From: Jiangella asiatica
Lineage (GTDB): Bacteria > Actinomycetota > Actinomycetes > Jiangellales > Jiangellaceae
Assembly (NCBI RefSeq): GCF_004349065.1
Contig: NZ_SMKZ01000015.1
Coordinates: forward strand, 1-64,000
Length of the DNA: 64,000 nucleotides
Direction: 5' to 3'
Part shown: in pieces, positions 29,001 through 34,881 of the stretch
How the letters are laid out: the number at the start of each line of letters is the position of its first letter
Position numbering within the stretch: position 1 is the stretch's first letter
The notes under the pieces: generated by a model
Told to the model about the DNA's origin: nothing
Database searches by the model: none
The model's input: the letters and a program-made list of their open reading frames with translations, nothing else
Made by a program: the position numbers and the translations under genes

Positions 29001-29456
29001 CGCGCGGGCCTCGTCGGCGACCAGCCGCTCGGTGTCGGCGTCGGGGCGGCCGGTCGTGGCAAGCAGCCGGGAACGGGCATCTGCGGCCGCGGCGCTGGCG
29101 GCCTCGGTGGCCCGGACCGCGGCGGCGTCCAGGTCCACCTGGTCTCGCAGCCGGACCACCACCGCGGCGGTGCCGTCGGCCTCGATGGTGGAGCGGACCG
29201 CGTCCTCGACCCCGGTCGGCTCGGCGGAGGTGGCGGGCGGCGGCTCGGCAGGATCGAGGCCGAACGTGTCGGGGTTCAACGGCAGGCCGGTGGTGAGGTC
29301 GAGCGGATCGGCGGGTGTTGACGTGGGCGCCGCGAGCGCGCCGGTCGCCGAGGGCAGTGGACCGGACGCCGCCGCCGTCGGCGACAGCAGGCCCCCCAGC
29401 AGCAGTGGCCCGGCAAGAGCGGCGAAGATCCTGGGCACCAGCGTCTGAACAGCCAT
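20061..29456 (-). CDS. Giant secreted subtilisin-like protein with five tandem modules
   Basis: 3131 residues. A signal peptide (hydrophobic core AALAGPLLLGGLL, then TAAAS) leads to an inhibitor-like propeptide (about 75-220) and a peptidase S8 domain (about 240-545) with Asp near 266 (GIMDGGADG), His near 308 (GDGHGTHVTG) and Ser near 482 (SGTSMAAPHATG). Two carboxypeptidase-regulatory-like beta domains follow, then a PQQ-type beta-propeller (about 713-1070). From about 1070 on, five repeats of roughly 375 residues each combine two regulatory-like domains with one Rossmann-like domain of about 205 residues (starts near 1239, 1614, 1992, 2369, 2742). A bacterial Ig-like domain is near 2950-3050. 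No sortase or lipid anchor. Start: ATG at 29456 after GAAGGG. Likely a scavenging or surface-modifying protease; targets unknown. Confidence 0.85.
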   Translation of the reverse strand: MAVQTLVPRIFAALAGPLLLGGLLSPTAAASGPLPSATGALAAPTSTPADPLDLTTGLPLNPDTFGLDPAEPPPATSAEPTGVEDAVRSTIEADGTAAVVVRLRDQVDLDAAAVRATEAASAAAADARSRLLATTGRPDADTERLVADEARAARTATVVGELRDTAETSQPAVLDLLADAAATAVTPYWIFNGVAATIDAGTLRALERHPDVASVGLDEVITLEEPIEPEPGEPLLPSWSLESINAPDVWGDYGVRGEGVVVGIMDGGADGGHPALAASWRGTTGDPASSWYAPTGENYPAPGDGDGHGTHVTGSIVGTAPGELTGVAPGAQWIAAKIFRDSGSSTESIIHDGFQWMLAPGGDPAAAPDVVNNSWGSDAGAATTFWDDVAAWEAAGIVPVFANGNNGPAPGTVGSPASFPNAIGIGATDVNDLIAGFSSRGPAVWDGERVRKPQVSAPGHQIRSTWPRQLSEDGYNTISGTSMAAPHATGVVALMLSANPDLTIDEIRTVLEETARTEPHMGELPNDNYGTGIVDAYAAVTRAAYAGTVTGTITGPEGPVANATVTVGDDTPTAATATTDESGAYSVAVAAGEHTVTVAAYGYVTATAGVTVEIDATTTLDVDLAAADRHEVTGVVTADGAPVEHARVVLGGTRLDPATTDADGGFAFDDVAAGTYTLRVSATGHEPRTQEVVVDGDDHLDVTLEPLDQPTDPGWSQYQNNATRSGMTGDPLAASTLQPSWAAEADSAVTFASPVLADGRVFLGSDGGQLVARDAGTGDRLWIFEAGDALRGTPAVVDDLVVTGGGLAGGLYGLDAATGEQRWSVPTPGRLTVYTAPSIVDGVVYAATGPSQDREDTVYALDAATGEQVWATDVGTSVFAGPAVGEGLAVVGNADAGELTALDAATGAHRWTLTRTGDYFIGGASIVDGTVYIPTTDGDGGGSLLAVDAATGQLRWEADRHGDGQGTTPAVYGDLVIAGSHGLGLVVAYDRATGVPVWQYAVAGAVSASVMVTDDGFVVGGSQLDFRLWALDAATGELVWEAPAGGNVTTAPAYADGLLVGADVRGNIHAFNPTGTIDGTVTGPDGPVAATVHVTAAGAETGTEITADPRTGRFELTQPPGSYTVTIAHYGLTRQTRTVELAAGGTVTVDAELAAVEAGAVTGTVRDESGAPLPGVTVGLAGTPLDPVTTGDDGSFALDGVAAGTYVLEAELTGYAPLRQQVAVVAGATATADLTLTRYEVAVVGDDDGRILAVLEDLGYQAQATDYADVAARPADFEVVVANGADGTEPGQQPFLDFLAATDAAGTSVVWLDQWSLGWGAINHLVDYVGDPVSAPGDSGGSGRVSLLPTVEHPLTAGLPLGERTEILVPNSGWSAFEGHSGVTVAELHTDDDGVAGGGIGYAPRGVDSAHVLLGSLAAAASWGVPDSDWLPAAETVLDNAIRYAADASFGAVDGTVTDESGAPLAGATVEVTGTARTATTAADGTYRLLLEPGEHTLRYSRVGSAPVERAVAVAAGGSATVDVALAGSGLGAVRGVVTSDRDGTAVAGAQVSLAGTELSATTGTDGVFRIDDVPGGSYELRVAAAGHFTATAAVDVVAGQESLAYVELEAAPRVGVIGDYGSDGVIALLTAAEVTAESIGFDDVARVGEFDVVVFNDPPDPGEETFLAFLDAMDAAQVSGIFPDDRFSSDGGARLLRKYLGDPAGTTPVSGEGIVSYAPRVRDHPLFAGLAAQPEILLADRYAAGIVGYSGTPLADTITEEGGDRGVGASYTARTPGSVHLLLAGLAATILQNPTEDWTDDGRALYLNAVRWAAAPGLGSVEGSVTGVDGVPVPASVEVLETERTATADAAGRYVVPLEAGEHTLRFTAFGYEPVEHVVTVERNGTVRLDVELSPGETGSVAGTVTGTVTGEADISGPSALGDPVAGATVTLLGTGLSTTAAEDGTYRIDLVEPGTYELEVATADHVRTRVAVTVSIGEQTVANVELRASPVVGVVDDYQGRLAGYLEYWGYAPEPLTWQDTARIGELDLVVGNLGSSSGFDPGAAGWAEFADALNRASVPAVWLDQFGRGSFRYLSDYGGDPGVAGETRDDGAVTATGVDPDHPLLAGLPATFPLVADEGEFSWFDEFSGTTVATVSSAGESGRGLAGVRHRGARAVDVLLGTLSVSTYGYPSYGDAAGLSWSPEAERLLRNALGYALDADRLGAEVRGALTDAGGTALTGTVTVVETGETVSARPGDGSFVVPLDAGTWTLRAASFGHATADVAVTVTAGEVLNRSIQLAARPAGTVAGTVTGSDGAPVAGASVSLNDTPLSATTGADGRFTLMNVPADSWTLRVTADGFQASERAIAVTAGQALTADVSLVASLPVAVVKDLSSSITGLLAAEGYAVEQVTGAQLADLATRVADYRLVIFNGTILTSERAAFGHVVDAAQAAGVSVIFAGQWGGYAIGALSDLRGDPAEVEYDFVPEAVDYVPATQHPIFAGHPVGEPVPLLANPGGNQQYLAYTGYSGTTIANLRSATDGADLGNAVGYRFSSPTSVEILLGGLAASSYGRPGDGWTAGAEDIYLNAVGWATQARQAELTGVVSSGGEPVSGATVTAVEAGVAVTTAADGAYTLGLAAGTHTIRVEVFGFAAAIHSVEVPSSGTVTLDIELEPLPRGGVAGTVTSADGEPVAGAVVTGTGPDGWTATTDDDGAFAADGLLEGEYAVTVTADGFLPGSASITVRAGDASRVDVALRPLDVGVLGDVDGTVTGHLRAADVAAAELDWSDAAGDLDPYEVIVVNGGDPDRATFEALLTAADEAETSLVFTGTWGVDQGGVRLLETYTDRVTVGAQGYGDGPVTVTGFDPAHDLFAGLADPATIITDGGYYSALDDYAGRPLATLTVPREGAEPVTGIAAGYDWRTADSVEVVLSASAVTGAVGPGRGWTAGGGQLLLNAVAWARDAELTAPGAPTAEAPAVTATETVEVTGRADWPSTVSVLVDGAVAARADTAADGTWTASVPVAVGANELTAVAANAAGESRPSPAVRVERWQPEWTVTGSGRSRPVMLALDGRTTADEPAEGAELVVRDTGGAEVARHDLRWVMVRYLHVLSGLPGGTYTLGAELTIDGDVLDVSGPEVTIPGRGS

Positions 29457-29537
29457 GATGACCGCCCTTCACCATGAGGTCAGCGACCCTCGTCCCCCCC
29501 ATTTGGCCGGACGAACCGCTGCATTGTGGTGCGTAAC

Positions 29538-29565
29538 GGTATAGATCAGTCACTGAGGGTGTAAA
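29538..29565 (-). promoter_or_regulatory. Probable promoter of the giant protease gene
   Basis: On the minus strand TTTACA (29560-29565) and TATACC (29538-29543) are 16 bases apart in an AT-richer patch, about 82 bases upstream of the start codon. Confidence 0.45.
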
Positions 29566-29616
29566 GGCTGATTCATGCCAATGGCGGAAACCCGACACGC
29601 CGCCCGGACACCGGGA

Positions 29617-30618
29617 TCAACCGGGCAGGTGCGTGCCGCCGCGCTGATGGGCGTCCCGGTAGGCGGTCGGCGCGACTCCGATGCGGCGGCGGAAGTGCTG
29701 ACGCAGGTTGCTCGCGGTCCCGAAGCCGGTCAGCCTGGCCACCTCGGACACGTCGAGGCCGGTGGTCTCCAGCAGCGACCGGGCGTGGTCGATGCGCTCG
29801 TGGTGCAGCCAGCGCAGCGGCGTGGTTCCGACCTCGGCCTGGAACCGGCGGTGCAACGTGCTCGGGCTCATCGCCGCCCGTCCGGCCAGCGCGGCCACCG
29901 TCAGCGGCTGGTCGAGGTGCGCGAGCGCCCACTCCATGACCTCGGCGAGCGCTATACCGGGTCTGCTCGGCACCGGCCGCTCGATGTACTGCTGCTGCCC
30001 GCCGGGCCGGTGCGTCGGGAAGACCAGCCGCCGGCTGACGGCGTTCGCGACGGCCGCGCCGTGGTCGGCCTGGATCAGGTGCAGGCTCAGGTCCATCGCC
30101 GCCGCGCTGCCGGCCGCGGTCAGCACCCGGCCGTCGTCGACGAACAGCACGTCGGGCCGCAGGTGAACGCCGGGGTACCGGCGGCGGAACTCGTCGGTCC
30201 AGCGCCAGTGCGTCGTGACCGTGTGCCCGTCGAGGAGGCCGGCCTCCGCCAGGGTGAACGTGCCGGTGCAGAAGCTCACCAGCCGCGCACCGCGAGCCGC
30301 GGCCGCACGCAGGGCATTGAGCACCTCGGCACCGAAGCCGCACTCGGGGTCCGGGCGGTTCGGCGCGATGACGGTGTCGGCGGCCGCCACGTCGGCGAGC
30401 GAGCCGGGGCAGGTCAGGGTGAACAGCTGATCGCGCACCGGCACAGCGCCGTCGGCGGCGCAGACGACGAAGTCGTACCACTGGACGTCGAGCTCCGGAC
30501 GGGGCATGCCGAACAGCTCCATCGCGATGCCCATCTCGAACGGGTTCGAGCCGGGCCCGACGACCAGCGCGACGCGGTGTCGTTCCCCTCGGCGAGGCTG
30601 CGAGGATCGTTGCGACAT
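29617..30618 (-). CDS. GlxA-family transcriptional regulator (DJ-1/PfpI plus AraC domain)
   Basis: 333 residues. The first 190 or so form a DJ-1/PfpI-like domain (VALVVGPGSNPFEMGIAMELFG; nucleophile-elbow region LVSFCTGTFTLAEAGLL). The C-terminus is an AraC-type pair of helix-turn-helices (LAGRAAMSPSTLHRRFQAEVG and VARLTGFGTASNLRQHFRRR). Such proteins sense unknown ligands and often activate catabolic genes for amines or betaines. ATG at 30618. It is divergent from the cupin gene with a 51-base gap, which is its most likely target. Confidence 0.88.
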   Translation of the reverse strand: MSQRSSQPRRGERHRVALVVGPGSNPFEMGIAMELFGMPRPELDVQWYDFVVCAADGAVPVRDQLFTLTCPGSLADVAAADTVIAPNRPDPECGFGAEVLNALRAAAARGARLVSFCTGTFTLAEAGLLDGHTVTTHWRWTDEFRRRYPGVHLRPDVLFVDDGRVLTAAGSAAAMDLSLHLIQADHGAAVANAVSRRLVFPTHRPGGQQQYIERPVPSRPGIALAEVMEWALAHLDQPLTVAALAGRAAMSPSTLHRRFQAEVGTTPLRWLHHERIDHARSLLETTGLDVSEVARLTGFGTASNLRQHFRRRIGVAPTAYRDAHQRGGTHLPG

Positions 30619-30669
30619 GCGCCATTTCTACTACTCGCCGGACGGCGGCGACAGCGGCAGGCTGGCGAT

Positions 30670-31068
30670 GTGAGCAACCAGCCGATCAACCTCGACACCG
30701 CCCTGGCCTCCTTCGACGCGCTGTGGAGTCCGCGCATCGTCACTCGCGTCAACGACTACGACGTGCGCATCGCGAAGGTGGCCGGCGACTTCGTCTGGCA
30801 CTCCCACGAAGACACCGACGAGTTCTTCCTCGTGCTCGACGGCGAGCTGGACATCGCGCTCCGGCAGGGCCGAACCGCCGAGCGCACCGTACATCTGAGC
30901 CGAGGCGACGTCTTCGTCGTGCCGCGCGGCACCGAGCACCGCCCGTCGTCGGCGGCCGGCGCGTCGATCCTCATGTTCGAGCCGACCGGCACCGTGAACA
31001 CCGGCGACCGCCACGATGAGGTCCCCGGCCACATCGCCAGTTCCACCGGCCAGGCACTCTCCGGGTGA
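30670..31068 (+). CDS. Cupin-domain protein
   Basis: A 132-residue single-domain cupin. The first cupin motif is HSHEDTDEFFLVLDGELDI, with two His and a Glu for a metal; the second is GDVFVVPRGTEHRP. Members range from isomerases to dioxygenases and regulators; no specific role can be assigned. The GTG at 30670 is chosen because upstream sequence is antisense to the GlxA regulator. It ends seven bases before the convergent nitroreductase gene. Confidence 0.82.
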   Translation: MSNQPINLDTALASFDALWSPRIVTRVNDYDVRIAKVAGDFVWHSHEDTDEFFLVLDGELDIALRQGRTAERTVHLSRGDVFVVPRGTEHRPSSAAGASILMFEPTGTVNTGDRHDEVPGHIASSTGQALSG

Positions 31069-31075
31069 GGCGCGG

Positions 31076-31720
31076 TCAGAACAGCGGTGAGCCCCAGCGG
31101 TCGAGGTAGCTCAGCTCCTCGACCGGCTGCCGCGTGCCGGGCTTGAAGTCCTGCGACGTCGTGTACGCCACCGGCAGCAGGCCGACCTGCGTGACGCCGT
31201 CGGGGATGCCGAGGATGCGTGCGGCCTGCTCCTCCCGCTCCAGGTGGTACGACGTGAGCGTTGAGCCCAGCCCGCGCGAGCGCAGCGCCAGCTGGAAGCT
31301 CCACACTGCCGGGAAGATACCGCCGTAGAAGACGGAGTCAGCGGCGTTGCGCCCGGTCGGCCGGCCCACGACGCACGGGATGACCAATACCGGCACCCGG
31401 TCGATGATGTCCACGAGGTGCTGCCCGGACTCCAGGATCCGCTTCATCGGCGCCTCGTTCGCCGCGGCACCCGCGACGGCGATCCGGTCACGCATGTACT
31501 GCGCACCCACCTCGCGGAAGAGCTCGGCGATGCGACCTCTGGTCTCCTGGTCACGCACCACCAGCCAGCGCCAGCTCTGTGACGGTCCGGGTGTCGGCGC
31601 CTGGACGGCCAGCCGCAGGCACTGCGCGATGACCTCCGGCTCGACCTCCCGGTCCAGGTCGAGCTTGCGCCGCACCGCACGCGTGGTGCTCAGCAGGTGA
31701 TCAGTGACCCTGGTGTCCAT
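31076..31720 (-). CDS. Nitroreductase-family FMN protein
   Basis: A 214-residue flavoprotein of the nitroreductase superfamily. It has the N-terminal TTRAVRRKLDLDREVE helix that binds FMN phosphate, PTPGPSQSWRWLVVRD and the GLGSTLTSYHLEREEQAARILGI region (about 150-175). The family reduces nitro compounds or quinones or acts as dehalogenase; the substrate is unknown. ATG at 31720. Confidence 0.85.
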   Translation of the reverse strand: MDTRVTDHLLSTTRAVRRKLDLDREVEPEVIAQCLRLAVQAPTPGPSQSWRWLVVRDQETRGRIAELFREVGAQYMRDRIAVAGAAANEAPMKRILESGQHLVDIIDRVPVLVIPCVVGRPTGRNAADSVFYGGIFPAVWSFQLALRSRGLGSTLTSYHLEREEQAARILGIPDGVTQVGLLPVAYTTSQDFKPGTRQPVEELSYLDRWGSPLF

Positions 31721-31750
31721 GCGGCGCCTCCTCTGGGCCTGCCGTGACGT

Positions 31751-31975
31751 TCAGCTCGATGCTGCTTCGGCAGCTTCCACGCGCCTCGCGGCAGCACGCA
31801 GCGCCGCCTTGAGCCTCGTGTCACTGACGAAGTCCGCACCGTAGTGGGCCGCGTCCTCGACAGCCAGCGCGGCTGTCACCTGGCGAGCCAGGTCCTCGCC
31901 ATGAGGAGAGACGGCCGCCAGGCCGGCGCGACGGGCGCGGTCTTGATCCGGAGCAGGGCTGCGGACTATGGTCAT
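31751..31975 (-). CDS. Small ORF, doubtful (74 residues)
   Basis: Encodes an alanine- and arginine-rich, probably helical peptide (for example RLKAALRAAARRVEAAEA). I do not recognise it. There is no ribosome site, third-position GC is lower than in the neighbours, and its start overlaps the proposed promoter of the suyA operon on the other strand. It ends 30 bases upstream of the nitroreductase gene and could be its leader gene, or not a gene at all. Confidence 0.35.
   Translation of the reverse strand: MTIVRSPAPDQDRARRAGLAAVSPHGEDLARQVTAALAVEDAAHYGADFVSDTRLKAALRAAARRVEAAEAASS
31943..31972 (+). promoter_or_regulatory. Probable promoter of the sulfosugar operon
   Basis: TTGATC (31943-31948) and TATGGT (31967-31972) with an 18-base spacer. 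The FadR-type palindrome at 31983-31993 falls at about +5 to +15, so a repressor bound there would block the polymerase. Confidence 0.55.
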
Positions 31976-31982
31976 GGGACAG

Positions 31983-31993
31983 AGGTCAGACCA
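31983..31993. promoter_or_regulatory. FadR-type GntR operator, site A
   Basis: AGGTCAGACCA contains the perfect odd-centred palindrome GGTC-A-GACC, the core of the E. coli FadR site (TGGTCNGACCA). It lies 14 bases before the suyA-like start codon. Related sites occur before the ABC-transporter unit and the GH59 unit. Confidence 0.65.
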
Positions 31994-32007
31994 GATGGGA
32001 TGGTGCC

Positions 32008-32310
32008 ATGCCAGAACAACCTCCGGACTTCCTCGCCCACCGGGTCGGTGACTCCGTCGCCGTCGCCGTGCGGAACCTGACCGCGGGACCGGCGCGGGGA
32101 GCCCACCTCGACGACCCCGGCACCATCGAGGTCACGGTCGCCAGCGACGTCCCGCTGGGTCACAAGATCGCGTTGACCGACATCGTCGCCGGCGCCGACG
32201 TCGTCGAGTACGGCGTCCGGATCGGCGTGGCCTCCACCGACATCGCGACGGGCGACTACGTGCACACACACAACCTGAGGAGCGCCAGATGGCACAGCAG
32301 CGTCGCCTGA
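32008..32310 (+). CDS. suyA: (R)-sulfolactate sulfo-lyase small subunit (SuyA-like; UxaA N-terminal/SAF domain)
   Basis: A 100-residue SAF-domain protein matching the N-terminal part of UxaA dehydratases; VPLGHKIALTDI and YVHTHNLRSARW are family signatures. In most altronate dehydratases this part is fused to the large domain; separate small and large subunits are the SuyAB arrangement, which splits 3-sulfolactate into pyruvate and sulfite. ATG at 32008 after GGGATGG. It overlaps the next gene by 22 bases, so the two are coupled. First gene of the ten-gene operon. Alternative: small subunit of a sugar-acid dehydratase. Confidence 0.75.
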   Translation: MPEQPPDFLAHRVGDSVAVAVRNLTAGPARGAHLDDPGTIEVTVASDVPLGHKIALTDIVAGADVVEYGVRIGVASTDIATGDYVHTHNLRSARWHSSVA

Positions 32311-33452
32311 ACGGGTACCGGCGCGAGGACGGTGCCGTCGGCATCCGCAACCACACGGTCGTGATCCCGGTCGACGACCTGTCGAACGCCGCGGCCGAGG
32401 CGGTCGCCGCGGTCGTGCCGGGGGTGCTGGCGCTGCCGCACGCCTACGGTCGGCTGCAGTTCGGGCCGGACCTGGAGCTGACGTTCCGCACCCTGATCGG
32501 CACCGGCAGCAACCCCAACGTCGCCTCGGTGGTGGTCATCGGCATCGAGCCGAACTGGACGGCGCGCGTGGCCGACGGCATCGCCGCCACCGGAAAGAAG
32601 GTCGCGTCGTTCTCCATCGAGGGCAACGGCGACCTGCGCACCATCGAGCAGGCGGCGCGTGCCGCGGCCGGGTTCCTGCAGGACGACTCCGAACGCACCC
32701 GCGAGCCGGTGGAGCGCGGCGAGATCATGATGTCCATCAAGTGCGGGGAGTCCGACACCACCAGCGGCCTGGGCTCCTGTCCCACCACGGCGCAGGCGGT
32801 CGACCGGTGGGTCGACGCCGGCGGGACGGTGCTGTTCGGCGAGACGACGGAGTTGACCGGCGGGGAGCACCTGATCGCCGAGCGGTGCGTGAACGACGAG
32901 GTCAGGAAACGGTTCCAGAACCTCTACGACAGCTACATCGACATCGTGGAGCGGACCGGCGCCAACCTCCTCGGCTCGCAGCCGACGCAGGGCAACATCG
33001 CCGGCGGGCTGTCGACCATCGAGGAGAAGGCGATGGGCAACATCGCCAAGACAGGTACGAAGCCGGTGGTCGGCGCGCTGGCCGCGGCGGAGCAGCCGGC
33101 GTCCGGTCCGGGCCTGTACTTCATGGACACCTCGTCGGCCGCCGCCGAATGCATCACCTTGATGGCCGCCGCCGGTGCCGCGATCCACCTGTTCCCGACC
33201 GGCCAGGGCAACGTCATTGGGCACCCGATCGAGCCGGTCGTCAAGCTCACCGCCAACCCGCACACTGCCGCCACCATGACCGAGCACATCGACCTGGACG
33301 TGTCCGGGCTGCTGCGCCGCGAGTACGACCTGACGACGGCCGGAGACCAGCTGATGGAGGTCATCGACCGGACGGTGAACGGCCGCCTCACCGGCGCGGA
33401 GGTGATAGGGCACCGTGAGTTCTCGCTCACCCGTCTCTACCCGAGTGCGTAG
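32289..33452 (+). CDS. suyB: (R)-sulfolactate sulfo-lyase large subunit (SuyB-like; UxaA family)
   Basis: A 387-residue UxaA-family protein. The stretch around residues 45-80, with LPHAYGRLQFGPDLELTFRT and LIGTGSNPNVASVVVIGIEP, differs from altronate/galactarate dehydratases as I know them and resembles SuyB. IKCGESDTTSGLGSCPT, TIEEKAMGNIAKTG and GLYFMDTSSAAAECITLMAA are further family blocks. With SuyA it would cleave (R)-sulfolactate to pyruvate and sulfite. Two sulfolactate-dehydrogenase-like genes follow in the same operon, strengthening this call. It remains a homology and context inference; assay of sulfite release would settle it. Confidence 0.72.
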   Translation: MAQQRRLNGYRREDGAVGIRNHTVVIPVDDLSNAAAEAVAAVVPGVLALPHAYGRLQFGPDLELTFRTLIGTGSNPNVASVVVIGIEPNWTARVADGIAATGKKVASFSIEGNGDLRTIEQAARAAAGFLQDDSERTREPVERGEIMMSIKCGESDTTSGLGSCPTTAQAVDRWVDAGGTVLFGETTELTGGEHLIAERCVNDEVRKRFQNLYDSYIDIVERTGANLLGSQPTQGNIAGGLSTIEEKAMGNIAKTGTKPVVGALAAAEQPASGPGLYFMDTSSAAAECITLMAAAGAAIHLFPTGQGNVIGHPIEPVVKLTANPHTAATMTEHIDLDVSGLLRREYDLTTAGDQLMEVIDRTVNGRLTGAEVIGHREFSLTRLYPSA

Positions 33453-34881
33453 CGGCACGGCGGTCGCGGCCGACCTGGTCGGCGGGGTGTGGGATCGCCC
33501 CGCCGACACGGTCCCGGTGCTGGATCCGGCGGACGGGAGCCTGGTCGGCGAGGTCGGCCGTAGCGGCGCGGCAGAGGCCACCGCGGCCGCCGATGCCGCC
33601 GCGGCGGCCTTCCCGGCCTGGGCGGAGCTGCCCGCGCGCGGCCGCACCGACCTGCTGCTGCGCGGCGCGGACGCCATCGCCGCCCGCGCCGACGAGCTCG
33701 GCCTGCTGCTCGCACGCGAGGCGGGCAAGCGGTTGCCGGAGGCGGTCGCCGAGATCGGGTTGTCCGCGGAGTACTTCCGCTGGTTCGTCGAGGAGGCTCG
33801 GCGCCCGGCCGGCGCCGTGCATCCGCACGAGGCGGCCGACCGGCGCCACCTCACGCTGCACCGGCCGAGCGGCGTGGCGGCCTGCCTGACGCCGTGGAAC
33901 TTCCCCTGCTCCATCCAGGCCCGCAAGCTCGCCGCCGCGCTAGCCGCCGGCTGCACCGTCGTCGCCCGGGTCTCGGAGAAGGCGCCGCTCGCCGTCACCG
34001 AGCTGATCCGCTGCCTGGTCGACGCCGGCCTGCCGCCCGGCGTGGTCAACCTGGTGCACGGCCCGGCCGCGGAGATCACCGACGCGTACCTGGCGCACCC
34101 GGCGGTGCGCGTCGTGTCGTTCACCGGGTCGACGCCGGTGGGCGCGGCCGTCATGGCGACGGCCTCGCGGCGGATCGTGCGCCCGCTGCTCGAGCTGGGC
34201 GGCAACGCGCCGTTCATCGTCTTCGAGGACGCCGACCTCGACCGAGCGGTCGGCGCGGCGATGCTCGCGAAGTTCCGCAACACCGGGCAGTCGTGCATCG
34301 CGGCCAATCGCTTCCTCGTCCACGACACCGTGCACGACGAGTTCGTCTCGCGGTTCGCCGCGCGCATCGACGCGATGACCGTGGGCGCGGGGACGGCCGA
34401 TCCGGTGCCCGACCTCGGGCCCTGCATCGACGACGACCGCGTGCGGGACGTCGCCCGGCTGGTCGAGGATGCCGTCGAGCGCGGCGGCCGGCTCGCGACC
34501 CGGGCCGCAGACGTACCCGCCGGCGGCGCGTTCCACCCACCGGCGCTCGTGGTCGACGCGCCGGAGGACTGCGAGCTGACCAGCACCGAGGTGTTCGGAC
34601 CGGCCGCCGGCGTGTTCCGGTTCGCGTCCGAGGAGGAAGCGGTGCGCCGGGCGAACGCCACCGAGATGGGCCTGGCCGCGTACGCGTTCACTCGCGACGC
34701 CGACCGGCTGTGGCGGCTGGGCGAACGACTCGAGGCCGGCATCGTCGGCTTCAACCATCCGCTGCCGACCGCCGTGTTCGCCCCGATGGGCGGGGTGAAG
34801 CAGTCCGGCCTCGGCCGCGAGGGCAGCGACCTCGGGCTGGCGGAGTTCCAGGACGTCCACTACGTGGCGGTGGGCCTGTGA
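33415..34881 (+). CDS. Aldehyde dehydrogenase (candidate sulfolactaldehyde dehydrogenase)
   Basis: A 488-residue NAD(P)-dependent aldehyde dehydrogenase with the catalytic glutamate in LELGGNAPF and cysteine in GQSCIAANR. General family GabD/SSADH-like, as are the sulfolactaldehyde dehydrogenases of the sulfo-Entner-Doudoroff pathway. In this operon it would oxidise the three-carbon aldehyde released by the aldolase to sulfolactate. The GTG at 33415 is preceded by GGAGGTGAT at ten bases, which decides the start despite a 38-base overlap with suyB; a GTG at 33445 is less well placed. Confidence 0.82.
   Translation: MSSRSPVSTRVRSGTAVAADLVGGVWDRPADTVPVLDPADGSLVGEVGRSGAAEATAAADAAAAAFPAWAELPARGRTDLLLRGADAIAARADELGLLLAREAGKRLPEAVAEIGLSAEYFRWFVEEARRPAGAVHPHEAADRRHLTLHRPSGVAACLTPWNFPCSIQARKLAAALAAGCTVVARVSEKAPLAVTELIRCLVDAGLPPGVVNLVHGPAAEITDAYLAHPAVRVVSFTGSTPVGAAVMATASRRIVRPLLELGGNAPFIVFEDADLDRAVGAAMLAKFRNTGQSCIAANRFLVHDTVHDEFVSRFAARIDAMTVGAGTADPVPDLGPCIDDDRVRDVARLVEDAVERGGRLATRAADVPAGGAFHPPALVVDAPEDCELTSTEVFGPAAGVFRFASEEEAVRRANATEMGLAAYAFTRDADRLWRLGERLEAGIVGFNHPLPTAVFAPMGGVKQSGLGREGSDLGLAEFQDVHYVAVGL

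Noticed and set aside
24114-29321. A 1735-codon open frame on the plus strand opposite the giant protease
   Set aside because: It is a GC-skew shadow: no domain motifs, Arg/Gly/Val-rich composition, and the minus-strand reading has a signal peptide, catalytic triad and repeats.
32008-33452. Plain altronate dehydratase (UxaA) call for the two-subunit protein
   Set aside because: Split subunits, the HAYGRLQFG block and neighbouring SlcC/ComC-type dehydrogenases fit SuyAB better; kept as the main alternative.
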